DNA of 64,000 nucleotides. It comes from Salvator merianae (taxonomy: Eukaryota; Chordata; Lepidosauria; Squamata; Teiidae). Positions 11,701-22,261 of this stretch are shown here, in pieces. The notes beneath the pieces were generated by a model. The model saw nothing but the letters and a program-made list of their open reading frames with translations, had not been told where the DNA came from and made no database searches. A program made the position numbers and the translations under genes. The number at the start of each line of letters is the position of its first letter. Position 1 is the stretch's first letter. The DNA is taken from assembly GCA_003586115.2 (NCBI GenBank), contig QVOM02000029.1, positions 30,146,929 to 30,210,928 on the forward strand, read 5' to 3'.

Positions 11701-13574
11701 TGAATGCAAAAAAGGAGGATTTCTTTTCCTTTTACAGGAGTGCTTCTGCTGCCCAGAAGGTAAAATACCAGAATTTTCTTCCCTTTGGGAGTAATGATCA
11801 AGATGTTTACTACCCAAAAAGATAATAAATTGCCCATTTTACCTTAGGGGTGCTGCCAAAAAAGGAAAACAAGTACTACTCTCTAGGTATCTGACTGGTG
11901 TGTGTGAGGGAAAGGGAAGGATGGCCTTCATTGCTCCCTCCTCCTACCAGTCATCAGGGGTCCCCCCTTTCCAAAAACTCTGGTGCTATGGCCTGAAGGA
12001 ATATAAATACATAAATCAAGTCATTCTGGTCAGTAAATTCTAATAATTTTGCTCCAAGCGTTTAATAAAGGGCTTTCTGGTACATACTCCTTTTGTTCTT
12101 GCTTGTGATTTTTACATCTGCTCTCTCGTCCTACTAGTCAGTAGGAGTCCCCTCGTTCCAAAAATGAAAAAAAGAAACACCAGCTGATCAGCAGATTGGC
12201 AGGGGGTGAAGACTACAGTGAAGCACTCCATTACTCTCTTCTCCCCCATCTTTCCTCACTATTCAGCTGAAAGTTGATCTGGACTAACAGTGGAATAGAA
12301 AAAGGTGGAAGGGGGATTGTTTTTAGTATAGCCAATGTTTGGATCAAACAGTTGAAAACAAGGCAAGATAAGAAAACGGAAGTTTATTTTGCTATGAGGT
12401 CCTTAGGAATCCACGTTCTATCACAAACAGCCAAGATTTTCCAGCAACTACAGTGCACACTGTATTGTTCTGCTTCTTCTGTCTTCTATGATCCTAAAGC
12501 TGCAGATGATGGACAGCTCAACATTACAATTGCTAGGTCTTCAACCAAGCAGAGAAGCATAAGAAGTGGAACAAAAAGTTTACAAAGCTTTAAAGAAAAC
12601 ACAATATGATTTTGTTATTTTATTGTTACCCGAATGGAATGGCTTCTCATACTGATTAACTAGTCTTTGTGAAACAGATCTTGTCCAAATTATGATGATG
12701 TCTATTTTCAAATGCCAAACAGGTGAGCTTGCCCTGCTGGACAACCCTCTGCTGAATACCCTCTCCTTCTACTTGCATAAACATTTTACTTCTACCTCCA
12801 TTCAGCCTTGGGACAACATCTGTCTATTCATCACCCCAATTCACCTGTATTTTATCATCAGATATTCTCTACTGTCTTCAGATGCACTCCTACTTTTGAG
12901 TCTTTGGGGTCCATTTGAGTTCAAGCATTTATACCATGCGGTTTTGGAATTTCTTCTCTTTGTTCTCCTGAACATTTTTGCTCTGGGATTCCTAGAATCC
13001 TCCTGATGCCACCTGAACTTGCATTCTTCATTTACTTGGTTAGGGCTCACCCAGTCCCATTTAGCAATGATTTAAACAAGAACTGCAATAACTAGCTGTC
13101 CTATAGGCAAAAAGTCTCTTCCATCCTTCTATATGTTTACATACACTCTATTTTGTACATGAAGATTATTTCTATAAGAAATGTGTCACGAAACACAAAG
13201 CAGATTAGATGTAGAACACTGGGCTGATTCTGTCATGAACAAAGTCTGTATGGTGCTTTTTAAATTAATCCTCTCGTGTGTACGGAGTAAATAATATCAG
13301 TTCATCAGAGAACCAAAGAGTTTGGTTCAAGGTACATTTAATTTAATTCCCAGTTGTAATTCCCAGTTGTAATACTGCAGCTTTCTCACACACTACGCTT
13401 GTGCAGTTTGTATCTTTCAGAACCAGTTAGGTGCTGTTATGTTCAATTAATCACTTCCTAAACCAGGGATTGCTAGAAAACTTGCAAGCTACATGATTTT
13501 CATTCCAGTCATATATGGCTAAGATAAGATCCCTTTCAGCTCCTTTCATTCTAACCAAACTCCTTAAAACCTGC

Positions 13575-13579
<5 letters not shown>

Positions 13580-13611
<32 letters not shown>
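13580..13611. repeat. CA dinucleotide microsatellite
   Basis: About fifteen uninterrupted CA units. Confidence 0.97.
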
Positions 13612-13613
<2 letters not shown>

Positions 13614-13871
13614 CCCATTAACAGATCTGTCCCTAAAAAGGTTTAGTAAAGAAAACATTTCCGCATTCCCATACAGTATAGCTGGACGGAGCTATGACAG
13701 AACAATCAACATTCAATGACAGACAAAACTACAATAGTAAAGCGCTGCATATAACACATGGTGTTCAAAGAGCATATCCTAACTTCTCTATGGCTCTCTA
13801 AAAGGTATTTTTTTCTTTTCTAAATGACTAAGAACATTTGGATACCAAACTGCTGCAGACCGTAAGGGCAA

Positions 13872-14052
13872 TCAGTCATTGGAACAGGTTGCCACAGGAG
13901 GTGGTAGGCTCTCCTTCGCTGGAGGTCTTCAAGGAGAGGCTGGACAGTTATCTGTCTGGGATGCTTTAGTGAATCCTGCATTGAGCAGGGGGTTGGACTC
14001 GATGACCCTAGAGGTCCCTTCCAACTCTATGATTCTATGATTCTATGATTCA
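13872..14052 (+). mobile_element. CR1 LINE 3' end with ATTCTATG tail repeats
   Basis: The segment contains GGAACAGGTTGCCACAGGAG, the GCTGGAGGTCTTCAAGGAG block, GGTTGGACTCGATGACCC and CCTTCCAACTCTATGATTC. It ends in about three copies of the 8-bp ATTCTATG repeat (14027-14052). This is the signature 3' untranslated end of CR1 retrotransposons. It is 5' truncated, as is usual for the family. Confidence 0.92.
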
Positions 14053-14323
14053 TTCAGTTAAAGATTCATCTTTACAATGTTTGGTAACCTCTGCTGAGAT
14101 CGAGAGAGACAAAGATACATCAACCAGACTATAAACTAGCCTGCAAGAATAACTGAGCTGACTCCTCCATCTTCCCATCCCATCTGGCATGTTCAAAACA
14201 GGTAGCAACTCGAGATGTGAAAGCCCAAAGACAGATTTTTCAAATTCTTCCAAAGAAATGGGGGTGAGAGATTAGCAGCTGATTGGAATCCCTTGCCTGT
14301 TATGGTCCCTTCCCCAAGAAACA

Positions 14324-14498
14324 GGGTAGTTCTGCACTGGGCCAGTGTACCAGACCAACAAGTGAACTAGGAGCCTCCCTTCCTCATGCTGATGCGGTCT
14401 AAGGGAGTCCCCACTCTCCCTTATACTGCACCAGTGTGCAGAAAGGAGGCTCCTAGTATGCTTGCTGGTATGATATTCCAGCCAGTGTAGAATCACCC
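14324..14498. mobile_element. Palindromic foldback MITE with ACA target duplication
   Basis: A 175-bp copy of the family at 9187, bounded by ACA at 14321-14323 and 14499-14501. The left end is GGGTAGTTCTGCACTGG and the right end CCAGTGTAGAATCACCC. Both arms carry the CCAGACCAACAAG/CTTGCTGG block. A minus-strand open frame of 130 codons across it is accidental. Confidence 0.78.
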
Positions 14499-15969
14499 AC
14501 AGTTGCTCAACACTGCCATTCTGCCCTGCTAACTTACATCCACTGCCATTACCTTTATGTAAGCAACTGACTGCAGCTTCAAGGTTCATAATATACTGTG
14601 CTCCTAAATGAACGGAAAGCATGGGTGGAAGCAAATAGGAGGCAGGTTTAATTCTGACAAGCAACTAATAGATTTGAATATACATTTGATCTATTGATGT
14701 TACAGTATTTTTATTTTGATGCTGGGATCCATCGCAGGCCTAAGAATTAAAATATAGCATTTGAACAATGGTATAAATGTTCCATAAATGAAGATTGGTC
14801 TGTGGGCAATTTGAATTTGGCAGCAAAGTCATTACAATAATGACAGAGTGCTGCTTGTGCACACCTGATCCTGGTCCAGGTGAGGGGAACACTAAACCAG
14901 GAACTCTTGTTCCCCAGTTCTCCCTAAGGTCCTTCTGGTGAGCACAGGAAGTGGTTGCAGAAGTTGGCCATTTTCCTATGCTTACCGACAAAGAACACAC
15001 TGGACTAAGTACATCTGGACAACATAGTCCGGTATACCTCTGCAGAGCTCTTGGCAGGGGTTTATCTTTATAGTGCTCTACAGAGTGCTATAGAGTACAT
15101 GATCCCAAACCCTAGGAGGATTCTTTGGCCTGCACAAATATGTGGCCAATGTGCCTGTGGTGCAATCCCATGGCTACCTTAAGGTCCGACGCTGATCCTG
15201 CTATTAATTAAAATTGAAGTCCACCCTGTAATTTGGAGCTAGCAGTTTGAACCAAACTAAAATGAGTTTTCCTGGCATTGTGCTGGGAACTAACACATTC
15301 TAGGTCAGATTAGTCAACAAGGGACACAGAATTCTTCACAAGAAAGAATATTTATCTTTTAAATTAAGAGAGTTATAACAGGACATACAAGGACTGACAT
15401 CAGAAAAACAGATACAGTTCTCTCTGTCCCAATATACAAAGCAAAAAGTCTTTTGTGGGAAGTGCAAGTGCAAAAAACAGTAAAAAAAATGTCAAGTTTC
15501 ATACTGGTTTCACACAAGTATCAAAGAACTTACAACGTGTACTAAGTTAATCAGATAAATTTTTAAAGGTTAGTAATCAGAGGCCTCACATAAATAATAT
15601 GCAATTGTTCCTACTCATCACTAGAGAAGTAAACATTCCAGATTTCCAGGCCCCGACAGAACAAAAGTAAACTATATTTCAGCGATGGTGGTATGAGGAG
15701 AAATTGAAATATGCAGGTAGCTGGCCCATATCTTAATTATTTCAAATTCTTCCACAAAAAAGAGTATACCATGTGGTTTATTATAACTTCTATAACTTTT
15801 TCACATAAGAACTATTTTGTGCGTTAGCAGCACAAAGCATGGGGGCAAATATGTGGAAGAGAGTTGCTAACGAAGCAGATTTTATTGGTGCCGCTTTGTA
15901 TTTTAATTTTTAAAGATCTTTTTAGATATTGTTATTTTTAACTTCTAATTTGTATGTAACATAGGGGTT

Positions 15970-16200
15970 AATGTTTAGAATTCAATGGCTACTAGCCTTG
16001 ATGGCTGTTTGACTTCTCTCTTGAGCTCTGCAGACAATATATTTCTAAAGACCAACTCTTGGAGATTGTGAGTAAGACAAGGTGTGTACTTATGCCCTGC
16101 TTGTCAGCTTCCATATGCAACTGGTTGCCACTGTGAGAATAGGCTGCTGGACTACGTGAGCCACTGGTCTGATCCAGTAAAGCATTTCATGTTAATGTGT
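15970..16200 (+). mobile_element. CR1/L3-like LINE 3' end
   Basis: ATTCAATGGCTACTAGCC, TGATGGCTGTTTGAC, TGCAACTGGTTGCCACTG and GTGAGCCACTGGTCTGATCC follow in the order of the L3/CR1-type 3' region common in lizards. The copy is old and 5' truncated. Confidence 0.6.
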
Positions 16201-16435
16201 TCTATAAATATCTATATTCCCTCCTTTAAGCAAGAGACCTCTTAAGGGTTTATAACCCCTCAAGGAAGAGGGAGAGAGGGGAACAACTGTAGTATTTGCT
16301 TCCTAGTGAGAAATCGTGCTCAGATGCCTGCATACTCCTTGGCCAGTATTTGAATGGAACAACTATTTGATGGAACCTAACAGTTCCCTGGAAAGCCTTC
16401 TTGTGATTCTTACCAAGATACAGGCATGTTGTGTC

Positions 16436-16720
16436 CACACCTTTATAAAGACTACAGCCACATATACGTATCCTTGGCAGTCCCACTACAGTCCTGGGAT
16501 ATCGTAGTGATACCCCAGAATATCACTATTATGAGAAATCCAGCAACGACACTGAATTCCCCATTAATGTCGATACCAGCATGGCCACTTATCTCATCTG
16601 TTGGCTGCTCACAGGATCCCTACCCATTCATCTGGGAAGCTGGCTGCCTCTTGGGTCCTTTTCACTCTGAAGCCAAGTTCCCAGATGAACAATCTGGTGT
16701 TGTATCAATGCAGATCATGC
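16436..16720. mobile_element. Diverged relative of the MITE at 41216
   Basis: It shares ATGAGAAATCCAGCAACGAC, CACTACAGTCCTGGGAT and the ATCTGTTGGCTGCT block with the interior of 41216-41631. Terminal repeats and a target duplication could not be set reliably. Confidence 0.4.
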
Positions 16721-17947
16721 TGTGCAATGGCAGCAGTGAAATTATGCCAACACTTTAAAGAACGTCTGGACACTCCTGAACTCCCTTAAAAACAGTATTT
16801 TCTATAGAACTTTTATTACAAACATTCTGACACATTATCAGGCCAGTCTGCAAGCCTGGTGGGATGTCAGCTTTTACAAGACATCTGGTAGGTCCCTAGG
16901 AAAATACTGAAAGCTACAAAATTATCCTGATGCTGAAGAAATATCATGTTGACATCACAGTTACATTATTGTGCAGTAGAACATTTAGGATTCTCGTTTT
17001 CAGTCTAACATTACTGGAACAATTTATCTCTGAAATACTGAATAGTACTGGTAAGCAGAAATATTTATAAATGAAAATGCAGGTCACATTAATTGCTCAA
17101 CAGCATCACATGGTCCTCGCTATAAACTATTTTATTGTAAATTTTTTGTTAACATATTTGTTGGGATATATTCAGATCTTCAGATATATTCAGATATGCC
17201 AAGGAAACCACAGAAGTGAAATGCAGATAGTAGAATATGCTTACAAAGAGTAAGGATAGACAGTACAGAAGGCTTGCAAGCTTATATAGCTAATGTATCA
17301 GAGAATATTTAAGTATGTAAATGTTCTTCTGCTCCTATTGCAGCAGAAGACCAGTCTACTTAAATGGTCCCACATATAGCCCAGATTTAACCCTATATTT
17401 GTTTTGCAACAGGTGGCTCAGTCAAGGTGGGAACCATGACTTGCCTTCTCACATGCAACAACTTTTGCAAACATCTGCCTGGTACAAACAAACTCTGCAA
17501 ATAGTTGGTCTCTTTAGGTGTCCTGATATCATCCCAGCTCTTCAAAACAGCACACTGAAAGGAAAAGAATACAAAGCAAATGCATTGAATGGTAATATTT
17601 TACCTATGGATGTCTTAAGGAAGAGCTAAGGATGGGATATCCCATACCTCACTGAATTTAGTGGGATTTACACCTAAGTATGCAGTGAAGGATTGTAGCC
17701 TCTACTAATGCTGATTATCTAAATGAATCTCATCCTAACCAAAATTGAAGTCCTATGGAAAGTATCCAGGATTAGATAATATATGTCCAATAAGGGTATT
17801 GAATTATTTGACTTTTATATGGATTTTTTTCATTAAGTTCCTTCCAGTAAACCTTTCATGCACATAATGTTTTATGGAACCTAAGAACAGAGTGGTATCA
17901 ATGAGCGACATAATTTTACAAAAAAGGACTACTTGGTATTTGGAACA

Positions 17948-18320
17948 CATGTGGTGTAGTGGTTAGTATGTGAACTAAGGGCCATTTCTGCATTTAACTA
18001 GCACTATCTCAGATCAAAGTGGTACGCTACAGTTCAACGTAGGCAATCTATCCCAAGCTGGGACAGATTGCCCCTAGCACAGGACAACCTGTTCTGCAGC
18101 AGCCCCCATGCCAGCTAAGAAGCATGCAGATGGAAGGCTCTTAGTATGTTTGCTGGTCCTGCATAACATCCAGTGCAGAATTGCCCATGATACACAAATA
18201 GATGAATGGAAGCTTATGGGGTGACCTTGAGACAGTCCCTGTCTCTCTCTTTAATGTACTCTAAAAGATATACTTGAAAGGAAGCCAGTAATGTTTGCTG
18301 CCTTGAACTCCAGGGTATTC
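17948..18320 (+). mobile_element. Sauria-type SINE interrupted by a MITE
   Basis: The head ATGTGGTGTAGTGGTTAGTA is a tRNA-derived A-box region. After an inserted MITE (17979-18186) the body resumes with GAATGGAAGCTTATGGGGTG and ACCTTGAGACAGTCCC, the hallmark of squamate Sauria SINEs. It ends toward TTTGCTGCCTTGAACTCC, a Bov-B-like tail. The middle of the SINE is poorly preserved. Confidence 0.6.
17979..18186. mobile_element. Foldback MITE copy nested in a Sauria-type SINE
   Basis: The left end GGGCCATTTCTGCATTTAAC and right end CCAGTGCAGAATTGCCC fit the family at 14324 and 21136, and the right arm has TGTTTGCTGGTCCTGCA. The interior holds an extra inverted pair (GGCAATCTATCCCAAGCTGG / GACAGATTGCC). 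The flanking triplets differ (TAA and ATG), so the boundaries are less sure. Confidence 0.55.
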
Positions 18321-18626
18321 TTCAGTATTCCCCTTAAATGAATTCTACAGAAAAACTGATATGTTTTTATATAAGTAGCTACATTTGGAGATTAAAGGTG
18401 GGACTGTCATAATACAACAAATGGATGCAAAATTATACTGTTGATATGAACCCAGCCACCTTGTTATTTAACTGTTGACTAATGTGCTGAAGAGTCATGC
18501 CCTTTAATGAAATTCTTTTTAAATCCACTAATTTATGAGTTTACACAAGGGAATCTACATGTGAGATATGAGGCACATGAAGGAGATAGCAAGGGAGTTA
18601 CAACATCATTTATGAAAAATCACAAT

Positions 18627-19813
18627 GGCCGCGGTCTGACATCATAAATTTAATCCGTATCAGAAGAGTACAAGGACTGAATTCGTCTTTTGATCGTTCC
18701 CACAGTTACAGTTTAACACGGACTCAATTCGTACTTGCTCGTTCTCACACTGATATTTCCCGTGCTTGGCACGGAGAAACAGTACCTTTTCTGTCTCCAC
18801 CCCTTGTTGAATTCTCCTCCCTGTGCAGTCAGTGATTGGCTGCAGTCCCAACATTCAAATCTTGACATCATAGGGGCAGGAAAGTCAAGTTCCACTCTCC
18901 GTATGTTCCTGCTGCTGCCTCAGAACATGGATTCACTTGGCAGCATTACTAGTCATTTGCCATTTGCTACTTCTCCCCCCTACAGCCTCTATCTACACAA
19001 GCAGAACTTTAAAACTATGTGTCCTACACAATTAAGCTTTTTAAAGGGCTGATGGAAATTTCCGCTCCCTTGCAAGTGCACTTTTGCGCAGTTGCGCAAG
19101 TTAAAAGTAGCGCAAAAGCAGGGAGAGGTCCATGACGAAGGGGAAACGTGGGGAGGGAAAGCGGGGAGCTCTATTATCTTGACAGTGCAGTTCATCGCCA
19201 GCAAATGGACTCTGCCTCATCTCCACCCGAGACATCCGCAGTGGCATGTGTCCCTGGTGTGTAGCTGTGTGCTGCCGACGGCAAAACTCATCTTGAGTGG
19301 GTTCTTTGTTGCAAGAGGACTGCAACCCCAAACAGGTGCAGTTTATTTTTTGGTTTAAAGAGCAGACGGAAGTGAAGGAAGTCTTTAATTTCTTCCTGGC
19401 AGTGTCGAATGGGGGAATAACGAAAGAGAAAGGACCACAGCTTAGCAAAGTAAAAAGGAGGACTTTTTTTTTTCCCTGGCAGCGACGGAAGGGTGGATAA
19501 TGGAGGCAGAGGACACTACTGTGCTTCCTGCCCACCCACAAAGTCTGTCACTGGATGGCACAAAATGAGGATCCCTCCCTCTGCACGCCCCCCAAAAAGT
19601 ACGGTCCCTCCCAAATAGTCTCCTTCCCTGTTCTCATATCGCAAAGTAAAGCGGGCTAGCGATCTGGAACGGCTTGAGAACTCATTAAATCCAAATACAA
19701 AGTAGTCTGGATTTCACCAGTTTAGTCCAGAAAAACTACGGAACGGCAAGCTCATGTCGGGCCAGCGGGAAGACGGCCTGTAAACTGATTAAATGCTGTG
19801 TCGGAACGCAGCC
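18627..19813. mobile_element. GC-rich 1.19-kb DNA transposon with AAT target duplication
   Basis: The left end GGCCGCGGTCTGACATCA pairs with the reverse complement of the right end, GGCTGCGTTCCGACACAG. Both are flanked by AAT (18624-18626, 19814-19816). The inside is GC- and CpG-rich compared with the intron around it and contains GTGATTGGCTGCAG and TTGCGCAGTTGCGCAAG. The open frames inside (up to 146 codons on the minus strand) resemble no transposase. It looks nonautonomous, probably PIF/Harbinger-like. Confidence 0.62.
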
Positions 19814-20683
19814 AATGTATCTAAAACATAGTTGTGTATTGCTATAGTTTGGTAGAACAAGGAGAGAGAGGTCGAAACTATGACATCTATAAAGGAAAGG
19901 TGCCACTGAGAAACTATTCTATAAAATCCAACAGAAGTTCAAGGAATCATTTCTTATAAGTATTGTATTCTTGTAATTTAATCTTAATACATTTAGTCTT
20001 GTCTATCTAACATTACAGCTTACTACATTTAAGTTTTCTGTAAGCTATATGCCAGCATAAGACATGTGTTTCCCTATCTGAATGCATACTAGTTGCTCAA
20101 ACAGAGGCTTCATTTTAAATCACCACCACTTTTTATCTAAAAATAAATGGCCAAGAATCAATTCAGAGAATCTTTTCTCCTTTATTACAACACTCAGAAT
20201 TCAAATATAGCACCTAACATGTCTGGTGGGGTGAAACTGAAATGCTGACTGGCACTTTTATCTTTTGCCTGTAACAATGATGATGTTACACTGTTAGTAC
20301 ATTTTGAAGCTGGAGGGGGAAAAAGGGGTAAGAAGGTCTGTTATTCAGAGTGCCTAAAAACAAAACATAACATACAATTTAACCCACAGCAAAAGAAATG
20401 TGGAGCATAAAGTTGTAAATTATATTTCACAGTACCATTCGATTTCAGCTGTTTTTCACAAACTGTTATCCATAACTCCCTGAATACAAAACTCAGCAAG
20501 TCATACTGCTTCCTGGGAAGAAAGAGATTTTTTTTTTTTTTCCAGCATGGTCCAGTGAGGCAAAAATAGAATCCACAGTAGTTCAGCAAATAAGATTCTG
20601 TTTAAATAAAGTGGCTTGATAAACATTCTGAAATACAATACACGTTGAAACTTGAATATTTTGACCTAGAAATATATATGATA

Positions 20684-20732
20684 ATAGTAGTAGTAGTAGT
20701 AGTAGTAGTAATTATTATTATGATGATGATGA
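20684..20732. repeat. Trinucleotide tract (TAG, TTA, TGA units)
   Basis: A compound microsatellite of about eight TAG units, then three TTA, then three TGA, lying some 40 bases downstream of the RIMS2 donor at 20770. Confidence 0.93.
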
Positions 20733-20770
20733 CAATGAATATATTGGGAAGAAATGAATATCATTCCTAC

Positions 20771-21012
20771 CAGTTTGGCTGAGCTGTGAGGTACTTCTGC
20801 TTTTCCTTGAAAGACCCACAATCGCTACCATCTTTGCACCAATGCTGGAGCGCCGCTTTTTGCCACCGGAACCAACAGTACCCACGGCTGTGTCCGACTG
20901 GCTGCCATCGTTCTTCTCTATCGTGTATATCTCCCCACTGATGCTGGTGCTCTTCGTTATGTTCTGTCCTGAAGCTCCCATCTGTCTGCTTTGCATTTTG
21001 GATGTAAAGACA
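20771..21012 (-). CDS. RIMS2: RIMS2 internal exon, basic serine-rich linker before the C2B region (partial CDS)
   Basis: This exon codes for the RIM2 linker that precedes the C2B part of the protein. Transcribed from 21012, it follows an acceptor (CCGGCTGACAG ending at 21013) and ends at ACTG|GTAGGA, with the donor GT at 20770-20769. Its 242 nt enter in phase 2 and leave in phase 1, exactly fitting the exon at 40873 upstream and the phase shared with the gamma first exon. Eighty full codons begin VFTSKMQSRQMG. They continue through TKSTSISGEIYT and EKNDGSQSDTAVG, then the basic stretch GGKKRRSSIGAKMVAIV, and end GLSRKSRSTSQLSQT. KKRRSSIGAKMVAIVGLSRK is typical of RIM2; RIM1 has a Leu-Ser-Ala-Lys-Val version. 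The several RxxS sites are likely kinase targets by analogy only. The exon carrying the next residues (Glu, then the KKLRSTVQ region) is not in the window. Confidence 0.95.
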
Positions 21013-21135
21013 CTGTCAGCCGGTGGATGGATCAATAATGCAGTTAACAAAAAAAAAAAAAAGGAAAAAGGAAGAGATAGAAAAGGAAGGTTTCAGATGG
21101 AAAGCATAGGGAAATCATAGGGTTAAAGCAACTAA

Positions 21136-21278
21136 GGGTTATTCTGCAGTGGCCAGTATACTGGACCAACAGGTCTACTAGGAGCCTCCCTTGTGCATGC
21201 TGGTGCTGAGTGGGCCTCCCTTAGACTGCACCAGCATGCAGAAAGAAGTCTGGTATACCAGCCAGGGCAAAACTGCCC
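21136..21278. mobile_element. Palindromic foldback MITE with TAA target duplication
   Basis: A 143-bp copy flanked by TAA at 21133-21135 and 21279-21281. The left arm GGGTTATTCTGCAGTGGCCA and GTATACTGGACC is inverted on the right (GGTATACCAGCC then AAAACTGCCC). It lies only about 120 bases from the acceptor of the RIMS2 exon at 21012. Confidence 0.78.
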
Positions 21279-22090
21279 TAAGGGTGCTCCTTACAGGTCT
21301 ACTCAGAAATAAGAACCACTATTTTCTTGGGAGTAAGAGTGTATAGGAGCATATACTAATTCACACAACAGGCAGTTGTTTAGTAGTAGAAAAAGAAAAC
21401 GTTGAGCTTACATGTTATTTTTTTTTATTTGTGATTTTGCTCAAAACATTTATTCATCGTGATTTTTTTTTCAGTATTTTGTTTAGACAAAAACTTAAAA
21501 TTTATTCTAGAATTTAGTATTCATGTTCTTTTGAAAACAAATAGCACTTACTACTAATAGCATATTCATTTGTCCAATCTACTACTAAACAAAGTTTTAC
21601 ATATTTAGAAAAAGATTTTTAGGAGGAATCAGTAAAACAAATTAAGAACAGAATGTTATTTTCCATTATCTGTTTCTCAGCTAAACATCATTACGTGACA
21701 TGAATAGTACAGGTTTTGCACTAAGCTATTACATGATGATAGAATTTTTTTCTACTTATCTTTTATCTTAATTTTTATCTTATGTTGATATTTGGTTTGT
21801 TAGATAACATAACAATTAATGTTCTTATGTAAGCCCATTTGCCGTAGGACATACTCTTCAGTTTGATTTCTATACTAGTCATACTAGTCAAAGTGGCTAC
21901 TTTACTAGAAGCATTTCATATATTTTTGAGCATTATGCAAACACTCTTCCGATTGACTAATGGCTTGAGACAAGAGAGCCATTTTCTCCTCAGTTCAGAA
22001 TTAAGATGTAGTGATAAATGTAGGTTCTGGAGATGGGCAGACTAAAGGGCCCAGAGACAGCTAGGAATGTAGCGACCTGTCATGTACACT

Positions 22091-22261
22091 TCAGGGTGGT
22101 CTATGTGGCCCTCCAAACGTTTCTGAAATATAACTCTCACAAGGTCCAGCAGCCAGCTGACAAAAAATAATAAAATAAAATAAAATAAAATAAAATAAAA
22201 TAAAATAAAATATGGAACCTGTAATTCAGAACATCTGAAGGATCACAGTTGGCCCATTCTG
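22091..22261. mobile_element. hAT-Charlie-like MITE with an internal TAAAA expansion
   Basis: The left end CAGGGTGGTCTATGTGGCCC with CTCCAAACG, and the right end with ATCTGAAGGATCACAGTTGG then CCCATTCTG, form the inverted pair typical of MER5/Charlie-type elements. The flanks share only a partial match, so the 8-bp duplication is not proven. Confidence 0.5.
22169..22212. repeat. TAAAA pentanucleotide microsatellite
   Basis: About eight to nine TAAAA units inside the Charlie-like element. Confidence 0.95.

Larger units (their letters stand above)
2161..20770 (-). other. RIMS2: RIMS2 long intron between the 20771 exon and the gamma promoter
   Basis: The donor at 20770 opens an intron that runs past the gamma first exon and out of the window. 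It holds foldback MITE copies (2685, 9187, 14324, 17979), CR1/L3-type 3' ends (2806, 13872, 15970), a Sauria-type SINE, a 1.19-kb GC-rich transposon (18627) and a CA microsatellite. The stretches 3000-8680 and 9360-13570 show no gene and no repeat that I can name. Short open frames there lack coding character. Confidence 0.75.

Noticed and set aside
14272..14664. 130-codon minus-strand frame
   Set aside because: Nearly half of it is the foldback MITE at 14324-14498.
19101..19541. 146-codon minus-strand frame
   Set aside because: It sits inside the GC-rich transposon at 18627-19813, lacks transposase motifs and shows no coding character.
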